Shown: positions 26,562-35,649, counted from the stretch's first letter. The stretch: DNA of 64,000 bases from Candidatus Poribacteria bacterium (GCA_022826645.1 JAJDUM010000015.1:1-64000), one strand, 5' to 3'. The notes: generated by a model not told the origin, from the letters alone. Numbers and translations are program-made.

Positions 26562-27749
26562 ATGGCTAAATCTGTGAAAGCACTTATTACGCCAGAAGTT
26601 CTCAAATGGGCGCGTGAAAAACGCTTCCAGTTAGAAATTGACTACGCGGCAAAAAAATCAAATGTAAAACCCGAACAGCTCGCAGCGTGGGAAGCTGGCA
26701 TGGATAAGCCCACCTTTGCACAATTAAAGCGGGTTGCGAATGCCTATAAAACCCATATTTCTATTTTCTATTTGCCGGAGCCACCCGCTAGTTTTGAACC
26801 ACTTGCGGATCATCGGGAATTGCCAGAGCCTCTTACGACTGATGAAAAACAATTAAAGGAGTTAGAAGACCAAGCGTATAGATTAAATGCCAATATCATT
26901 GAAGCCCATGAAAGGCGAGCGACGCTTATTGAGTTTTACGAGTTGTTGGGCGAATCCCCGCCTCAAGTGACGTTGACATTGAGCGAAACTGATCCGCCGG
27001 AGAGTGCCGCGCTAGAAATACGGGATTCCCTTCAGTTCAATTCAGAATTACTGCAACAATGCAACGATGATCGTTCCGCGCTAAAATTCTGGAGACAAAT
27101 TGTCGAAGAGAGAGGCATTCTAGTCTGTCAAACCTCCGTCAATTCGCATCTATCCCTTAAACTAGAAACTGTCCGTGGGTTCTGTATCGCGGAGGAACCG
27201 CTTCCGGTGCTTGTGGTAAACCCCAAAGACAGCCCCTATGGTCGCATTTTCACTATTGTTCACGAGTTAGTTCACATTGCGCTTGGGCAAAGCGTCATTC
27301 AGAATACAAAACTTAGACAACTCCGTCCTCCGGATAACCCGACTGAAGTTTTTTGCAATGAGGTAGCTGGTGAAGTTTTGGTCCCTAAAGATGAATTGTT
27401 ACCGATAATAAATCGACATACGCTTGAAGCAGACCTACCTCAAATCTCAAGGCACTTCCGTGTAAGCCCTGAAGTCATTATGAGGCGATTACTAACACTC
27501 GGTTATATTTCGCGGCAAAAGTATCAAGCGTACAGAAATAGTCTACTGGAAAGGTATCAAGATCGTCCGGTGCCAACCGGTGGTGCACCTTATCATAATC
27601 GGCTTCTGAATACTGCTGGCGAGCACTTTGCGCGGACCGCTTTTACGGCTTATTATGAGGAGAAAATCACGCTCGCCGACTTATCTGATGCTTTTTCCAA
27701 GTGTGACCCGAAACATCTTTTTGAAATTGAGAACAATATCTTCGCATGA
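26562..27749 (+). CDS. HTH/ImmA-IrrE metallopeptidase (COG2856-type antitoxin)
   Basis: A 395-aa protein with an N-terminal Xre-type helix-turn-helix (residues about 15-70: AWEAGMDKPTFAQLKRVANA) and a C-terminal Zn-peptidase domain with the HExxH motif in VHELVHIALG (about residue 230). The ATG at 26562 is preferred over an in-frame GTG at 26547 that would leave no room for a ribosome site. HTH-peptidase fusions of this kind are known as antitoxins or repressors of adjacent PIN-like toxins. The next gene overlaps by 4 bases (ATGA), which supports a bicistronic unit. The pair is visibly more AT-rich than its neighbours. Confidence 0.88.
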   Translation: MAKSVKALITPEVLKWAREKRFQLEIDYAAKKSNVKPEQLAAWEAGMDKPTFAQLKRVANAYKTHISIFYLPEPPASFEPLADHRELPEPLTTDEKQLKELEDQAYRLNANIIEAHERRATLIEFYELLGESPPQVTLTLSETDPPESAALEIRDSLQFNSELLQQCNDDRSALKFWRQIVEERGILVCQTSVNSHLSLKLETVRGFCIAEEPLPVLVVNPKDSPYGRIFTIVHELVHIALGQSVIQNTKLRQLRPPDNPTEVFCNEVAGEVLVPKDELLPIINRHTLEADLPQISRHFRVSPEVIMRRLLTLGYISRQKYQAYRNSLLERYQDRPVPTGGAPYHNRLLNTAGEHFARTAFTAYYEEKITLADLSDAFSKCDPKHLFEIENNIFA

Positions 27750-28243
27750 ATTCACTGTTTAATCAGGATCAGGTGGTTTATAGCTTCGACGCATGCTCGC
27801 TAATTAAAGCATCTGGCGTTCTTTACCCGATGGACAATTTTCCCTCTTTGTGGAACGAAATTGAGGAACTCATCAGAAACGACCGTCTCAAAATGTCTGA
27901 GCCTGTTTTCGATGAAGCAATGCGAGGTGCGGTTTTAAGGGATTGGTGTAGTGAAAAAGGTTTAAAGCCTTTTTTGTTATCAAAAGTGAATGATTCAGTG
28001 CAGGGTGACTTTCAAACTATAATAGCCGACTATCCAAAGCTAATGAGAGTAGAAACCAACAGTTCATTAGCAGATCCGTGGGTCATTGCTCTGGCAATGC
28101 AATATCCAAATGGGGTTGTCGTCACAGAAGAACAACCAGCAGGCAACTTATCCAATCCGAAGATTCCTGATGTATGCAAAGATCTTGAAATTGAATGTGT
28201 TAATATAGCAGGTTTTGTAAGCAAGGAAAATTGGGTGTTTTAG
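27746..28243 (+). CDS. DUF4411 family PIN-like protein, putative toxin
   Basis: A 165-aa protein of the DUF4411 type with a PIN-like fold. The first acidic motif is YSFDACSLI (Asp at about 14), then ADPWVIALAMQ (Asp, about 112) and VVTEEQ. These positions match the conserved Asp pattern of PIN ribonucleases. It overlaps the upstream HTH-peptidase gene by 4 bases. DUF4411 proteins are repeatedly encoded with COG2856 proteins, so a toxin-antitoxin or defence unit is the probable role. RNase activity is inferred only from family knowledge. Confidence 0.82.
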   Translation: MNSLFNQDQVVYSFDACSLIKASGVLYPMDNFPSLWNEIEELIRNDRLKMSEPVFDEAMRGAVLRDWCSEKGLKPFLLSKVNDSVQGDFQTIIADYPKLMRVETNSSLADPWVIALAMQYPNGVVVTEEQPAGNLSNPKIPDVCKDLEIECVNIAGFVSKENWVF

Positions 28244-28420
28244 AACGGGAACATAAGATATGAAAAAAACAGGTTCCTTCTACCCCCGATCTGCCCATCA
28301 AAGGTAGCATCTACGCACGCTATAGCCCCGGCAGGGGCCACCACGCGCACCCCGCCCCGCAACTTCCCGCTATTCCCACCTTCCGAGCTACACCCCTCCA
28401 CGCCCAGCCCCAGAAATGCA

Positions 28421-28478
28421 AAAAGCCGCTATCAGGGGACTGATCAATGAGATCGTTGTCCAGCCGACAGCGGCTTTA
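28421..28478 (-). terminator. Terminator downstream of tRNA genes
   Basis: Read on the minus strand, AAAGCCGCT and AGCGGCTTT form a stem separated by about 40 bases and followed by a T run (TTTTT). It lies just after the two tRNA genes, in their direction of transcription. A shorter inner pairing of GGAC with GTCC is possible. Confidence 0.55.
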
Positions 28479-28504
28479 TATATGCAGCGTAGCTTCTCTG
28501 CCTA

Positions 28505-28576
28505 TAGCGCTACGGGGAATCGAACCCCGGTTTGATGGCTGAGAACCACCCGTCCTAACCCCTAGACGATAGCGCC
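28505..28576 (-). tRNA. tRNA-Glu (CTC)
   Basis: A cloverleaf folds from GGCGCTA at the 5' end (28570-28576) pairing with TAGCGCT at the 3' end, with one G-T pair. The anticodon arm is GGTGG-TTCTCAG-CCATC, giving anticodon CTC. The T arm has the GGTTCGATTCC pattern. CCA is not encoded at the 3' end, so it must be added enzymatically. Confidence 0.9.
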
Positions 28577-28582
28577 ATTAGG

Positions 28583-28656
28583 TGGCTGCCGGGGAAGGAC
28601 TCGAACCCTCGTAACATGGGCCAGAACCATGCGTCCTACCATTAGACGACCCGGCA
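28583..28656 (-). tRNA. tRNA-Gln (CTG), CCA encoded
   Basis: A cloverleaf folds with a perfect 7-bp acceptor stem (TGCCGGG with CCCGGCA). The anticodon arm CATGG-TTCTGGC-CCATG gives anticodon CTG. The T arm is GAGGG-TTCGAGT-CCTTC. A CCA directly follows the discriminator G, at 28583-28585. It is 6 bases upstream of tRNA-Glu in the same transcript, driven by the promoter at 28670-28698. Confidence 0.9.
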
Positions 28657-28669
28657 AAACCAATAGTAA

Positions 28670-28698
28670 ATTATAACAAGGTCTTATCTATCTGTCAA
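28670..28698 (-). promoter_or_regulatory. Sigma-70-type promoter for the tRNA pair
   Basis: On the minus strand, a consensus TTGACA (28693-28698) and a consensus TATAAT (28670-28675) are separated by exactly 17 bases. The -10 box ends 13 bases before the tRNA-Gln start. Confidence 0.85.
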
Positions 28699-28720
28699 GA
28701 ATTTTATCTGGAATTTTTGT

Positions 28721-28749
28721 TTGACCGATAGTGTTGGCTATGCTATTAT
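28721..28749 (+). promoter_or_regulatory. Sigma-70-type promoter for the epimerase gene
   Basis: TTGACC (28721-28726) and TATTAT (28744-28749) are separated by 17 bases, 30 bases before the epimerase ATG. It is divergent from the tRNA promoter, with the two -35 boxes only about 22 bases apart. Confidence 0.65.
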
Positions 28750-28778
28750 GCTCGCTATATCAAGGAGGGACACGCTAC

Positions 28779-29606
28779 ATGGCTGACAAAAAGAAAGTCC
28801 TTGTTACAGGGGCATCAGGATACATCGCCAGCAGAACGCTACCTACCTTTCGTGAACGATATGAATTGGTGCTGCTTGATGTCAAGACGACCGATCGGAG
28901 TGGCGAGACGGTCGACGGGATTCAGATTGCAGACTTGACCGATCCGGACCGAGACAAATACCGTGACTATTTCAAAGGTGTTGATTCTGTCGTTCATTGT
29001 GCTTTTAAAGGAGGTAGTTTTGAAAACGAGTTGGAGAACGTCCAGATGGCGTATAATCTCTATCAGATCTGTCTCGAAGAAGAGGTACGTCGAGCGGTCG
29101 TATGTAGCTCCAATCATGCTGCGGACTACTATGAAAATCTAATCTGGGGAGATAAATGGGATGTAGTAACCCCCGACATGCGCCCGTTGTCTGACAATTT
29201 CTACGGCTGGGCGAAAGAGACCTATGAACATCTCGGCTTTGTGTTTGCGACGGGGCATGTCGATGGGAAGAAGTTGGAAAACGTACAGGTGCGAATTGGT
29301 GCGCCACGTGAGACAATTCTTGACGCCGCAGATCCAAAGGACTTGAAGCACATCCATCGGGAACTTGGTGCCTATTTGAGCGCACGAGATCAGACACAAC
29401 TGTTCATCAAAAGCATTGAGACGCCGAGCATCGAAGATGAAAATGGAATTCCGTTTCAAATCTTCTATGGAATCAGTGACAATTCACACAGCTTCTGGAG
29501 CATCGTGAATGCGCGCAAAGTAATCGACTATCAACCTGAGGATAATAGCGCGCTTAGATTTGCTGAACGGCTTGCTGAGTTAACGAAGGCCGCGAGAGAT
29601 GATTGA
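28779..29606 (+). CDS. NAD-dependent epimerase/dehydratase family protein
   Basis: A 275-aa extended short-chain dehydrogenase/reductase. The ATG at 28779 is chosen behind AAGGAGGG (28762-28769); the frame is open upstream, but its earlier start overlaps the promoter. KKVLVTGASGYIASRTLP near the N-terminus is the Rossmann GxxGxxG nucleotide-binding motif, variant G-A-S-G-Y-I-A. VVCSSNHAADYYEN and NFYGWAKETYEHLG carry the catalytic Ser and the YxxxK motif as Y-G-W-A-K. Such enzymes act on nucleotide sugars or uronates (uronate dehydrogenases look similar); the substrate is unknown. Confidence 0.88.
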   Translation: MADKKKVLVTGASGYIASRTLPTFRERYELVLLDVKTTDRSGETVDGIQIADLTDPDRDKYRDYFKGVDSVVHCAFKGGSFENELENVQMAYNLYQICLEEEVRRAVVCSSNHAADYYENLIWGDKWDVVTPDMRPLSDNFYGWAKETYEHLGFVFATGHVDGKKLENVQVRIGAPRETILDAADPKDLKHIHRELGAYLSARDQTQLFIKSIETPSIEDENGIPFQIFYGISDNSHSFWSIVNARKVIDYQPEDNSALRFAERLAELTKAARDD

Positions 29607-29646
29607 CAAAGGCAAAGTTAACTCTCATTTATTCAGAATATAGGAG

Positions 29647-30960
29647 ATGAAATTGGCAAAATACACAATCTGTTTTTTCTGTTTAGCATTGATTGGACTA
29701 TGGTTCGCTGCGCCGATGTTGCAGGAAGCAATAAGCTTGCAGCAGTCCGCACAAACAGTCGCACCAACGCTCACGCGTGTCGATCCAAACCGCGACATGG
29801 TGGTCGGTGGAGCGACTGTTACGATAATTGGAGAAAATTTTCAGGACGGAGTGACCGTTACAATTGGCGGTAAAGCTGCCTCGAATGTGATTTTCGTTTC
29901 ACCAACTGAGTTGACAGCTGAAGTACCCGCCGGGGTTGCAGGCAGCGCTGACGTGGTTGTGACCAATCCTGACGGCAAATCGGATACACTTGCAGGTGGC
30001 TTCACATATATTGAGCCGCCGCCGCCAACTCTCACCCGTGTCGCCCCAGACAACGCTGATGTAGCCGGTGGAGAGACCGTTACGATAATTGGAGAAAATT
30101 TTCAGGACGGAGCAACTGCTACAATTGACGGTAATGTGGCATCTAACATCGTTTTCGTCTCGCCAACCGAGTTGACAGTTGAAGTGCCCGCGGGAGTTGC
30201 AGGAAGTGTCGATGTGATAGTAACCAACCCTGACGGTAAATCAGACACCCTTGCGAACGGCTTCACATATACCGAGGTGCCCCAGTTTCCTCCCTATGAT
30301 GTCAACCAAGATGGGGAAGTTAATATCTTAGATCTGGTTGCTGTTGCCAGCCAGTTCAATACAGTTGGCGAGGGCCTACCGGAGGATGTCAATGGAGATG
30401 GTACTGTCAACATTCTTGACTTGGTCGGTGTTGCCAATCACTTTGGCGAGGGGAGCACACAGGGCGCACCATCACTGGTTTCTCTCACCACACCTGCTGG
30501 GCTTGCCAAAGCGAAGACGCCGCATCGTTTTGCACTGGATCCTCAAGCCAATCGCCGCCTACGTGCCGCGCTAACCGAAATAGAGGACAAAGCCGATACA
30601 GATCCCGACCTACGTTTCGTTGCGAATCTGCTGCGTCGGTGGTTAACTGTTAGCGACACAATTCCGACTGGAACGCGGTTATATCCCAATTTCCCGAATC
30701 CGTTCAACCCGGAGACATGGATACCTTACCAACTCGCAGAAGCAGCGGAAGTTCATATCTCGATCTATGACGTAAAAGGACAACCCGTCAGGGAACTACC
30801 GATTGGATTTAGGGTAGCGGGTAGCTACACCAGCCAATCAGAAGCCGTGTATTGGAATGGACGAAATGATATCGGTCAGCTTGTGACGAGCGGTATCTAT
30901 TTCTACACCCTCAGCGCAGGCGATTTCTCAGACACGCGAAAGATGTTGATATTGAAATAA
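29647..30960 (+). CDS. Secreted IPT/dockerin protein with T9SS-like sorting tail
   Basis: A 437-aa modular surface protein. A signal peptide lies at residues 1-32. Two highly similar IPT/TIG domains follow at about 40-120 and 128-210, each holding TVTIIGENFQDG and DVVVTNPDGKSDTL-like strands. A type I dockerin pair is at about 218-275 (DVNQDGEVNILDLV and DVNGDGTVNILDLV, Ca-binding loops). A FlgD-like tail starts at about 350 with YPNFPNPFNPETWIPYQLAE and ends RKMLILK, the secretion/sorting tail pattern known from Poribacteria and Bacteroidetes. An AGGAG at 29642-29646 lies directly before the ATG, so TTG at 29653 is an alternative start with better spacing. Confidence 0.9.
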   Translation: MKLAKYTICFFCLALIGLWFAAPMLQEAISLQQSAQTVAPTLTRVDPNRDMVVGGATVTIIGENFQDGVTVTIGGKAASNVIFVSPTELTAEVPAGVAGSADVVVTNPDGKSDTLAGGFTYIEPPPPTLTRVAPDNADVAGGETVTIIGENFQDGATATIDGNVASNIVFVSPTELTVEVPAGVAGSVDVIVTNPDGKSDTLANGFTYTEVPQFPPYDVNQDGEVNILDLVAVASQFNTVGEGLPEDVNGDGTVNILDLVGVANHFGEGSTQGAPSLVSLTTPAGLAKAKTPHRFALDPQANRRLRAALTEIEDKADTDPDLRFVANLLRRWLTVSDTIPTGTRLYPNFPNPFNPETWIPYQLAEAAEVHISIYDVKGQPVRELPIGFRVAGSYTSQSEAVYWNGRNDIGQLVTSGIYFYTLSAGDFSDTRKMLILK

Positions 30961-31057
30961 GTGTGCTTGATGCGTGAAACGTAAGTTAGGGTACTGGTAC
31001 GGTGGCTCATTGAGCTGATGGAACGATTCTGCGAGGCATCAACTGAAAGGGAGGAAT

Positions 31058-31567
31058 ATGTTAGATCCTACAAGGGAAGTAAGGCAGTTAAAGGCGGGAA
31101 TGTTCAAGGTCTGGACTGTTTGGATCGCGATGTTCCTGACTCTCGTTTTGTCGCTGATTTTTGTGTTCCTACTTGGCAGGAACGTTGAGCAGCTATACCA
31201 TTTGCCAACTGTTAGACGGATAACACTAGTCTTATACGGTGTGGCAGCCGTTGGACTGATCTTGGCTTATTTCATACGGAAATATATGTTACACCGGGCG
31301 TCGTCCAAACCACTCCCCGAAGAGGCTGCAGACATATCGGGTCAAATCTCGCTATACATCGCCAGATATAAACCTGCGGTGGTTGTTTCTCTTGCTATCG
31401 CGGAAAGCATTGCGGCTTTCGGATTAACAATCTTCTTCATGGAGGGTAACTTGACCACATTCTTGTTATTCCTTGCAATTGCGCTTGTTGGTCTCTTTCT
31501 ATACCGCCCCAAATTTGAGGAGGTGGAAAAGTTAGTTATCTCCATCAAGCAGAACTCTGATACCTAA
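31058..31567 (+). CDS. Hypothetical membrane protein
   Basis: A 169-aa integral membrane protein. About four hydrophobic stretches are visible: WTVWIAMFLTLVLSLIFVFL, LVLYGVAAVGLILAYFI, AVVVSLAIAESIAAFGLTIF and TFLLFLAIALVGLFLY. GGGAGG lies just before the ATG. The family is unknown, and no partner is suggested by the neighbours. Confidence 0.65.
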   Translation: MLDPTREVRQLKAGMFKVWTVWIAMFLTLVLSLIFVFLLGRNVEQLYHLPTVRRITLVLYGVAAVGLILAYFIRKYMLHRASSKPLPEEAADISGQISLYIARYKPAVVVSLAIAESIAAFGLTIFFMEGNLTTFLLFLAIALVGLFLYRPKFEEVEKLVISIKQNSDT

Positions 31568-31611
31568 ACCACAAAACACAGAATAGATGTCCAGATCACC
31601 TTAGCCGCACC

Positions 31612-32574
31612 CTATTCCTTACCCAACACCCATCTAAGAGTTTCCGTATCTAAGTTTGCACCGCTCATAACCATCGCCACGTTCTGATCTGCAAGTTCTG
31701 CCTTCAGCTTGCGAGCAGCGGCAATCGGTGCTGCAGCAGCGCCTTCTATGAGGTTGTGCGTGTACCGCAACGCCATCCGAATTGCCTCTCGAATCTCTCC
31801 CTCGCTCACCAGTACAATCTGACTAATCCCATCTTTGAGAATTGAAAACGGTAGATCAAATGTCACACGGGTTGCCAAGCCATCGGCGACTGTATTTGCT
31901 GAATCCGTCTCAATCTTCTCTCCTACCATCCATGAGCGATAAACCGATGGTGCGTTCTCCGCCTGCACACCGATAACGTTTACATTTGGATTAATCGCTC
32001 GCGCCACCGTGATTACACCACATGCGCCGCTCCCTGCCCCAATTGCCACGATAATCGTATCCACCTCCGGCAGATCTTCAAAAATCTCAAGAGAATAGGT
32101 CCCGACGCCGTGGAATAGCGGTGGTTCGTCGGCAGGATGCACATAACGGAGGCCGCGTTCAGTCTGCAGTTTTTCACATAGCTCACGCGATTCATCAAAA
32201 TCGACGCCGTGCTCGATTAGTTCCGCCCCGAAAGCGCGCATGGCACTGTTCTTCTCCGGATTGTTACCGTGCGGGACGACGATCGTGGCATGAACACCGA
32301 ACTGTTTTGCCGCATACGCAATTGATCCACCATGATTGCCCCGTGTCGCGGTTATCACACCCCGCTCCCGCTGATCCGCTGGAAGTTGGCTCATAAAATT
32401 CAAGCCGCCCCGAACCTTAAAACTCCCGGTCGGTTGATGATTTTCGTGCTTAATGTAAGCCCGAAAGCCAAACAGTTCTGACAATTCCGGGTAGTGGATT
32501 AACGGCGTCGGTTTCAGATACTGATAGACAATACGGCGCGCAGCCAAAACACCTTGAAACGTAACGGGATTCAA
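31612..32574 (-). CDS. Threonine/serine dehydratase-like PLP enzyme
   Basis: A 320-aa fold-type II pyridoxal-phosphate enzyme of the threonine dehydratase group. The PLP lysine is in NHQPTGSFKVRGGLNF (about residue 50), and the Gly-rich phosphate loop in VAIGAGSGACGVI. The expected reaction is deamination of threonine or serine to a 2-oxo acid. No C-terminal ACT regulatory domain is present, so this is the shorter catabolic or single-domain type. The start is a TTG at 32574 with AAAGGAGA at correct spacing and no ATG nearby. Confidence 0.9.
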   Translation of the reverse strand: MNPVTFQGVLAARRIVYQYLKPTPLIHYPELSELFGFRAYIKHENHQPTGSFKVRGGLNFMSQLPADQRERGVITATRGNHGGSIAYAAKQFGVHATIVVPHGNNPEKNSAMRAFGAELIEHGVDFDESRELCEKLQTERGLRYVHPADEPPLFHGVGTYSLEIFEDLPEVDTIIVAIGAGSGACGVITVARAINPNVNVIGVQAENAPSVYRSWMVGEKIETDSANTVADGLATRVTFDLPFSILKDGISQIVLVSEGEIREAIRMALRYTHNLIEGAAAAPIAAARKLKAELADQNVAMVMSGANLDTETLRWVLGKE

Positions 32575-32686
32575 ATATTTTTCTCCTTTGAAATCAGCGT
32601 GGGCAATCTAAGGCAAGTACCTGAGTATTTTGGGCGGACCTTCTATAAGTCGATTTTGCTCGTTCTATCGAATGCCAAAAGGGGTT

Positions 32687-33661
32687 CTAGAGATCTATCT
32701 GTGACGAACTGCCAATGTTGAACTGCCGAAAACTTCCATGCACCCGCGCATTGGGACCGATAAGCGATCTGCTGATCAACACATTCTGTATCTCCGCATT
32801 CGGGTGGATAATCGCATCTTTGATAATGGCATTGACGACCCGCGCTCCGCTGCCAATTGAAGCAAAAGGACCGATAATAGCTCCCTCGATGACCGCGCCC
32901 TCCCCGATAAAGACAGGTGGGATAATCACACTGTTGGGAAAGCGACGGATCCGGGATGCCCGTTTCTGTAAAATAGAACGATTGGCGTCCAACAGTTGAT
33001 CTGGCGTTCCGCAGTGCAACGAGTTGACAAACTCGACCTTCATCCGCTCGCCATATTCTAACATCAACTGCAACCCATCTGTCAACTGATATTCGTTCTG
33101 GGTGCGGATGTCTTTATCGATAATTTCGTCGAGACAACGAAACAACAGTTCGCTATTTTGGATGTAATACACACCCTCAATCACGAGGTTTGTCGGCGGC
33201 TTTTCGGGCTTCTCGATGAGGCGCGTGATAAACGCTCCATCCGTCTCAACAATACCACACGCCTGCGGATTCTTGACCGACTTAACTCCAATAACGGTGT
33301 GAGAATTCTTGAAAATCTTCTGATAACCGGGTTCAAAGATCTTATCGCCTAACAGAATAAGCACGGGTTCGCCGTTGTCGCGCGCTCTAGCCAACGAAAT
33401 CGCATGTCCGAGCCCCCTCCGTTCGTTTTGCCAGAGAAACGTCGTTGGTAGATCATAGTACCTTTCGACATACTCGCGAATTTGTTCTCCCTTGTCTCCA
33501 ACGATAATGATTACTTCGGAGAGATCCGGGATTTGGAGGAGTGGTTCGAGGAGATAGTCAAGGACGGGACGCCCTGCAACATGTAGGAGCGCTTTAGGAG
33601 ACGCGAAAGTGTGGGGTCTGAGGCGCGTGCCACTTCCGGCGGTAGGGATAATGACTTTCAA
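32687..33661 (-). CDS. Sugar-phosphate nucleotidyltransferase with hexapeptide tail
   Basis: A 324-aa protein. The N-terminal nucleotidyltransferase domain has the signature PTAGSGTRLRPHTFASPKAL and an Asp-containing VLILLGDKIF, which bind NTP and Mg. The C-terminal 80 residues are left-handed beta-helix (hexapeptide) repeats, such as IGEGAVIEGAIIGPFASIGS. The layout resembles long glucose-1-phosphate thymidylyltransferases and related enzymes; the product could be dTDP-glucose, UDP-glucose or another NDP-sugar. The start is a TTG at 33661 behind GAAGGAA. Confidence 0.88.
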   Translation of the reverse strand: MKVIIPTAGSGTRLRPHTFASPKALLHVAGRPVLDYLLEPLLQIPDLSEVIIIVGDKGEQIREYVERYYDLPTTFLWQNERRGLGHAISLARARDNGEPVLILLGDKIFEPGYQKIFKNSHTVIGVKSVKNPQACGIVETDGAFITRLIEKPEKPPTNLVIEGVYYIQNSELLFRCLDEIIDKDIRTQNEYQLTDGLQLMLEYGERMKVEFVNSLHCGTPDQLLDANRSILQKRASRIRRFPNSVIIPPVFIGEGAVIEGAIIGPFASIGSGARVVNAIIKDAIIHPNAEIQNVLISRSLIGPNARVHGSFRQFNIGSSSQIDL

Positions 33662-33916
33662 TGAGATTCCTTCCTTCGGTCACCTGGCTGCCTTTCTGTT
33701 TTATGTGCCCAAAACGAAGCAGGGAACTGTCACAGCGGCTCTTTCTGAGCTGGGACTTTCGCGATTGACGTTCCGCTTTGAACAAAAAGGTAGCCAAATC
33801 ATTGAAAGCGGGTCAATCGAGCCATTCATTCAGAAGCAATCCCCGCAGGTTGTGGACAGACACAGTTTGATAGAGGTTAATTCCCTCCGCTAACCCCCGA
33901 TTTCTCAACAGGCAGC
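33662..33916. other. Intergenic region
   Basis: No gene, palindrome or terminator was recognised here. Confidence 0.4.
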
Positions 33917-34312
33917 CTACCCGGAACCAGACCGAATCAAATGTCCACGCCGCTCTCCACCTTCAAGGACACTACAAAACTGGAAATAAACCAGTTCGTG
34001 ATCCGCCCACAGCGTATGCTCCACACCCCGCACACACGCCACCATATCCCCCGGCTCAAGCCGGACTGTCTTCGTGATTCCCGCTGGCAGCCGCAGCGTC
34101 ACCTTGGGAGTACCCGCTGTGAATAGCCAATATTCGTCGTAATCGTGATAGTGAAGTTCGACATCCGAGTTCGCGGGTAGACGATATTCGTGAAAACTCT
34201 CTGAGTTGACCGGGTTCAGCAACTCCGCTAACAGTCCGGTAATCCTCTCTCCCTTCCCCATATGCACCACACACAGAGTGGGATCTTCTATACATTCAAC
34301 GACCAATGACAT
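33917..34312 (-). CDS. Cupin domain protein
   Basis: A 131-aa single-cupin protein. The metal-binding motifs are HYHDYDEYWLFTAG (His-x-His plus Glu) and PGDMVACVRGVEH (His). It may be a small dioxygenase, isomerase or binding protein. A good AAGGAGGT lies upstream. The cupin follows the enolase-superfamily gene on the same strand with about 50 bases between, so joint expression is possible. Confidence 0.8.
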   Translation of the reverse strand: MSLVVECIEDPTLCVVHMGKGERITGLLAELLNPVNSESFHEYRLPANSDVELHYHDYDEYWLFTAGTPKVTLRLPAGITKTVRLEPGDMVACVRGVEHTLWADHELVYFQFCSVLEGGERRGHLIRSGSG

Positions 34313-34365
34313 GGGATACCTCCTTAGGTCGTTAAGACTAACATATCACCTCGTGTTGATCGCCG

Positions 34366-35649
34366 TTATCTCCAGCGGTCACGTACCGGCTGTTTCTGCG
34401 CACGAGAGAACAGATCCTGCCATTCACTCGATCCATCGTTTTCCCTGATCTCCAAACGCGCACCTTCCACATAAGCGGGACCGTTACCTGCGTTGAAGTA
34501 CCCAAGCCCCTGATCGACCATATGTATGCAGCTTCCATCTGGATAGACGATTGTTTTGATAACGTCTGGCAGTGCGTGAATCGGTTGCCCATGTTTCTCA
34601 AAGCCGTCCAACCGCTCTTGAGGAACCCGATGTTTTTCGACCGCATCCTCATCCACCTCAATCCCCAGACCAGGTCCATCAGGAACCTGCTGATATCCAC
34701 CCACAACTTCGATCGGCTTTTTCAGGAGGTGGTCGCTGTAGAGGTTGATGCAGCTGATCGTGGGCCAAGTCGCATGGGTCAGGACCGCACCCAAGTGGGC
34801 AGCCCACGTTGTTGTTAAACCGTTCCCCACCAACTGTAACCAGAAGGGCATCTGCGCTTCCGCGCTCAAGGCGCCTTGCCGCACAACTTCGGACTTTCCG
34901 CCCCCAATGACGAACCCATCGCAGACCCCCTCACGGATACCGGTAATGTAAGGTGGACTCCCGAAGTGCATCGCAATCGGTCGGTTAACCGCTTGACGGA
35001 TCTGTTTGTTGCCCAATATATCGTTCTGCGGGATAGGTGTCTCGAACATCGCCACATTCGAGTACTGTTCCAATTTCTTCATCACTGGAATTGCAGCGGA
35101 GGCGTTCTGGAGCGAACCGTTCGGATCGAGATCTAATTTGAAATGTGGTGGTACACTCTCGGAGACTGCCTCAACTTGGGTGACGATATCCCACCACGGC
35201 CGCGGCTTATTCTTGAAACTGGTATAGCCGTTTGCCACAGCGTCCTGTGCTTCAGCCGCCCAAGTTTCGGGAGAAGCATCAACACACCACCAAGAGATCG
35301 GTGTCCAATCCCGCACCTTCATGCCAATCAGTTGATGGACCGGCACCTCCAGGATCTTACCGACCACGTCAAAGAGTGCCATCTGCAAACCGGCACCGAG
35401 GGAATCGTCATTCATCAGTTCGGCTGGACGTTGGCCCATGACCTTATCTACCGTCTGATCGGTTACCCTGCCGTAAGTGTAGCGAATAACGGTTTCACCC
35501 CAACCGACGTGGCCGGTATCCGTTGTGACCTTACAAAGCTCCAGAACCGACCAGTTATAAACCGACGACAGGCTGTTACGGGTAAGCTTATGCTGTCGAG
35601 GAACAAACGGCACGTCAACGACAATACGTTCGACATCTGTCACTTTCAT
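34366..35649 (-). CDS. Mandelate racemase/muconate lactonizing family, glucarate dehydratase-like
   Basis: A 427-aa enolase-superfamily enzyme. The start at 35649 is chosen because AAAGGA lies upstream; an open extension to 35742 has no ribosome site. The barrel has FKNKPRPWWD (KxK-type base), KLDLDPNGS, VAMFETPIPQND and PIAMHFGSPPY, with GFVIGGGKSEVV later. This arrangement resembles the glucarate/MR subgroup, but the KxK motif is only suggestive. It likely works on a sugar acid. With the cupin and the 586-aa neighbour it is part of a minus-strand set. Confidence 0.85.
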   Translation of the reverse strand: MKVTDVERIVVDVPFVPRQHKLTRNSLSSVYNWSVLELCKVTTDTGHVGWGETVIRYTYGRVTDQTVDKVMGQRPAELMNDDSLGAGLQMALFDVVGKILEVPVHQLIGMKVRDWTPISWWCVDASPETWAAEAQDAVANGYTSFKNKPRPWWDIVTQVEAVSESVPPHFKLDLDPNGSLQNASAAIPVMKKLEQYSNVAMFETPIPQNDILGNKQIRQAVNRPIAMHFGSPPYITGIREGVCDGFVIGGGKSEVVRQGALSAEAQMPFWLQLVGNGLTTTWAAHLGAVLTHATWPTISCINLYSDHLLKKPIEVVGGYQQVPDGPGLGIEVDEDAVEKHRVPQERLDGFEKHGQPIHALPDVIKTIVYPDGSCIHMVDQGLGYFNAGNGPAYVEGARLEIRENDGSSEWQDLFSRAQKQPVRDRWR

